35,978 nucleotides of DNA, from assembly GCA_002287215.1 (NCBI GenBank), contig LMVO01000011.1, positions 1 to 35,978 of the forward strand, given 5' to 3'. How positions within the stretch are numbered: the stretch's first letter is position 1; each line of letters opens with the position of its first letter. The notes beneath the pieces were generated by a model. It did not search any database. It was not told the DNA's origin and saw nothing but the letters and a program-made list of their open reading frames with translations. The stretch comes from Methanocorpusculum parvum. Its GTDB lineage: Archaea; Halobacteriota; Methanomicrobia; Methanomicrobiales; Methanocorpusculaceae. Below, piece by piece: positions 33,174-35,978 of this stretch. A program made the position numbers and the translations under genes.

Positions 33174-34157
33174 ATGCAGCTGGTCATTAATTCGTATGGT
33201 GCGTATTTGCATAAGAAAGATGAGTTATTTGTGATCAAAACTGATGATAAAACTACGCCGGTTTCTGCTGATAAGGTGGATAGTATCCTGATTTCCACAG
33301 CTGCCACGATATCTACAGATGCTATTTCTCTTGCTATCGAACGTAATATCGATATTGTTTTTTTGAATCATTTTGGAGACCCGATCGGGCGCGTCTGGCA
33401 TTCCAAATTGGGGAGCACGACTGTTATCAGAAGATGGCAGCTGAAAGCTGAGGAGACGCCTGAGGGATTTATGCTTGCAAAAGGGTTTGTTGTGAAAAAG
33501 GCTGAACAGCAGATTGCTTATGTGAAGGATCTGAAGAAAAATCGTCCGGTGATGGTTGATGAGTTTAATTCGGTTCTCTCTGCAATGGAGAATATTCTTA
33601 CAGACTTGAGAGAGACAAAGGGAAATGCCGCGTCCCAAAGAGGAAGAGTCATGGGGCTTGAAGGGATGCTTTCACGCCATTATTTTGGCATTCTCAGCGC
33701 GTCTCTTCCAAAAAAGTGGCAGTTTGCCGGGAGGTCGCGTGACCCGGCAAAAGATCCGTTTAATGCTATGCTGAATTACGGGTATGGTGTTTTGTATTCC
33801 CAGGTCGAGCGGGGCTGTATTATCTCAGGTTTGGATCCGTATATCGGGATTCTGCACACGGATAATTATAATAAACGGTCGTTCGTTTTTGATCTGATTG
33901 AAATATTCCGGATCAATGTGGATCGGGTCGTGATGAATCTGTTTGTAGCGAAGAAGGTGAAGACAGAGTTTTTTGATGAGGTCCCGGGAGGGGTGATGCT
34001 GAATAAGGAGGGGAAGGCTGTTTTGATCACGGCTCTTAATGAGATGTTTGAGACGAAGGTGAAGGTTGGCAGAAGAACCGTTACTATCCGTTCATCAATT
34101 CCTCTGGAATGTCATCATATTGCGAATTCGATGATCGGAAAAGGTGATGGCGTGTGA
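33174..34157 (+). CDS. cas1: Cas1 integrase
   Basis: This 327-residue Cas1 inserts new spacers at the leader end of the array. The metal-binding catalytic triad is Glu163 (RGRVMGLEGMLSRHYF), His228 (IGILHTD) and Asp240 (FVFDLIEIFR); all are present. Length is normal. GGAGAGGTGA precedes the ATG. It acts with Cas2 and probably Cas4. Confidence 0.97.
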   Translation: MQLVINSYGAYLHKKDELFVIKTDDKTTPVSADKVDSILISTAATISTDAISLAIERNIDIVFLNHFGDPIGRVWHSKLGSTTVIRRWQLKAEETPEGFMLAKGFVVKKAEQQIAYVKDLKKNRPVMVDEFNSVLSAMENILTDLRETKGNAASQRGRVMGLEGMLSRHYFGILSASLPKKWQFAGRSRDPAKDPFNAMLNYGYGVLYSQVERGCIISGLDPYIGILHTDNYNKRSFVFDLIEIFRINVDRVVMNLFVAKKVKTEFFDEVPGGVMLNKEGKAVLITALNEMFETKVKVGRRTVTIRSSIPLECHHIANSMIGKGDGV

Positions 34158-34164
34158 ATGGTGA

Positions 34165-34464
<300 letters not shown>

Positions 34465-34475
34465 GGTGGATGTGT

Positions 34476-35066
34476 ATGGATGATACAAATGCTATGATTA
34501 CGGTTTCAGATGTTCTTGAGTATATGTTTTGTCCCCGTTTCATCTTTTATATGTATTGTCTCACTATTTCTCAATATGAAGGAAGACGGTTCAAGGTGCA
34601 GACAGGACGTGATGTTCATGAGAAAAAGAGGATCACCAATCCGGACTATTTCAGAAAGAAGCTGGGGGTTTGCGGGAGATGCCAGGAGGTGTATTTGTCG
34701 TCGGAAACACATCACATTAAAGCGATCGTGGATGATGTGCTGACGTTTGATGACGGAACGATGGGACCGTTTGAATATAAATTTTCTGAGTTTAAGGGGA
34801 GGATTCCGGAGACATATGAGATGCAGCTTGCATTTCAGGCGTTGCTTATCCAAGAGGTATATCATTCGAAGGTAACACGGGGGTATATCTGTTTTGTCAG
34901 GAGTCAGAATGTTGTTAAAGAAGTTCCAATATCTGAGGAGATGATCGATTCATTGGCAGAAATCGTACAGAGTATTCTGAGTATTATTCAGGAAGGTTAT
35001 TACCCCAAAAAAACTATAATTACGAATAGGTGTGATGATTGCACCTATCGGAAAATTTGTGTATGA
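34476..35066 (+). CDS. cas4: Cas4 exonuclease
   Basis: This RecB-like 5'-3' exonuclease of about 196 residues has an iron-sulfur cluster. Cluster ligands are one Cys in FCPRFIFYMYC and the three in CDDCTYRKIC at the C-terminus. The nuclease core is recognisable as GRDVHEKK, DDVLTFDDG and FEYKFSEFKG. An additional CGRC sits at about residues 65-68. It trims pre-spacers and selects PAMs with Cas1-Cas2. ATG 34476 is preferred over ATG 34470 because of the GAGGTGG spacing. It lies last in the operon, next to the leader. Confidence 0.92.
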   Translation: MDDTNAMITVSDVLEYMFCPRFIFYMYCLTISQYEGRRFKVQTGRDVHEKKRITNPDYFRKKLGVCGRCQEVYLSSETHHIKAIVDDVLTFDDGTMGPFEYKFSEFKGRIPETYEMQLAFQALLIQEVYHSKVTRGYICFVRSQNVVKEVPISEEMIDSLAEIVQSILSIIQEGYYPKKTIITNRCDDCTYRKICV

Positions 35067-35172
35067 TTTCTTGTCTTTATATAGTAAGAAATACTTTTCC
35101 AGGAAGAAATAGGGTGGGGAAATTGGGCTTGTTTCCGTGCCACGATCGAAAATCAGAGAGAAATCAGCCGCT
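35067..35172 (+). promoter_or_regulatory. CRISPR leader with TATA box
   Basis: This 106-bp stretch between cas4 and the first repeat contains TTTATATA (35076-35083), placing array transcription start about 25-30 nt downstream. The box is flanked by inverted arms ATTTCTT (35066-35072) and AAGAAAT (35086-35092). The repeats' 3' ends (ATTGAAAC) point away from it, supporting leader orientation. Confidence 0.75.
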
Positions 35173-35978
35173 CTAAAAGAGAAGCATCCAGTAAAATAAG
35201 GATTGAAACTTCAGCGTTGGCGAGTTTGCGACGTTGCCGTTGGTCTAAAAGAGAAGCATCCAGTAAAATAAGGATTGAAACAATCAGTCCACCTCCCGAC
35301 ATAAACCCGTAATCCTCGTCTAAAAGAGAAGCATCCAGTAAAATAAGGATTGAAACGAGGTAACCCCTAACACACCCGCTAATATGGGTGTGCTCTAAAA
35401 GAGAAGCATCCAGTAAAATAAGGATTGAAACATCATCCCGTGGATGGTTATGGGTGTGTTGTCGAAGCTAAAAGAGAAGCATCCAGTAAAATAAGGATTG
35501 AAACTCAAAAGCAATATCAGACCAATTATCAGACCAATACCTAAAAGAGAAGCATCCAGTAAAATAAGGATTGAAACCCTATCTACCCACCGGAAACCGG
35601 ATTATATTCCGGGGGGCTAAAAGAGAAGCATCCAGTAAAATAAGGATTGAAACACAGGAAGGCGATGGAAGGCATCTACAAAATAATGGACTAAAAGAGA
35701 AGCATCCAGTAAAATAAGGATTGAAACCTGTGTGTCAATATCACATGCTCGCCAGCCGTAGTGGCTAAAAGAGAAGCATCCAGTAAAATAAGGATTGAAA
35801 CAATCTACGGTGGTCATGCAACCCCGGAAACACCTTCTAAAAGAGAAGCATCCAGTAAAATAAGGATTGAAACTAATCAGGCCGATTTTAACGCGTTCCT
35901 CCTCGATTCTAAAAGAGAAGCATCCAGTAAAATAAGGATTGAAACTCAAAAGGCGGAGACGCTAAAACGGCATAGGTG
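35173..35978 (+). CRISPR. Type I-B CRISPR array, at least 11 repeats, open at the window end
   Basis: Eleven apparently identical 37-bp repeats begin CTAAAAGAGAAGCATCCAG and end AAGGATTGAAAC. They start at 35173, 35245, 35320, 35395, 35468, 35541, 35617, 35691, 35765, 35837 and 35909. The ten complete spacers are 35-39 nt; an eleventh begins at 35946 and is cut by the window edge. The final ATTGAAAC is the standard 8-nt crRNA handle of type I-B. No degenerate terminal repeat is seen, so the array continues. It is transcribed rightwards from the adjoining leader, downstream of cas4. Confidence 0.98.

Noticed and set aside
35617..35949. Minus-strand open frame reading FNPYFTGCFSF several times
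   Set aside because: It is the translation of the CRISPR repeat and spacers in reverse; the periodic peptide follows from the 37-bp repeats and is not a gene.

Overview
The window looks like chromosomal DNA of a methanogenic euryarchaeon, probably Methanomicrobiales and possibly close to Methanocorpusculum; the genus is inference. Archaeal markers are NMD3, the archaeal CoA route (pantoate kinase plus phosphopantothenate synthetase), Taw2, an RFC-small-subunit paralogue, type IV pilin signal sequences, and TATA boxes about 30 nt upstream of starts that seem to be leaderless. A HdrA-like flavoprotein points to a methanogen. Bacterial-type UvrA and UvrB are also present, as in many mesophilic methanogens.

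Layout. Positions 1-180 hold a mosaic of short hairpin-forming repeats that runs into the end of an ArsR-type repressor gene. The repressor is divergent from a metal/metalloid-handling operon (668-3250): permease, small thioredoxin, two DGC-domain proteins and a DUF2703 protein. The minus-strand genes at 3263-7836 are uvrB coupled to a DUF4013 membrane protein, a YhaM-like OB-HD nuclease and a DUF7000-like protein. A lone plus-strand pilin-like anchored protein lies at 8414-8845, followed by a second repeat patch. Positions 9044-12666 (minus) hold a compact three-gene unit: DJ-1/PfpI protein, TPR/winged-helix protein and BrxD-like (DUF2791) P-loop ATPase. Positions 12713-18580 (minus) are a tightly overlapping run of seven genes: DUF424, nmd3, taw2, coaBC, pantoate kinase, phosphopantothenate synthetase and an RFC-small-like AAA+ protein. 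A third hairpin-repeat patch and a pilin-signal beta-helix surface protein follow. Positions 20194-23703 (plus) encode a gamma-carbonic-anhydrase-like protein, a short HdrA-like protein, MtnA and a DUF116 protein; uvrA follows.

The right end (26957-35978) is a complete type I-B CRISPR-Cas locus: cas8-cas7-cas5-cas3-cas6-cas1-cas2-cas4, a short leader and at least 11 identical 37-bp repeats with 35-39 nt spacers, running off the window. It is visibly more AT-rich than the rest and starts from a probable leaderless GTG. Cas1, Cas2 and Cas4 acquire spacers, Cas6 cuts the array transcript, Cas8/Cas7/Cas5 form Cascade and Cas3 degrades targets.

The least explained items are the DJ-1/TPR-wHTH/BrxD-like ATPase unit, which has no other BREX genes nearby, the modular mini-hairpin repeats, the RFC-like protein with an altered Walker B motif, and the CamH/short HdrA-like/MtnA/DUF116 operon.
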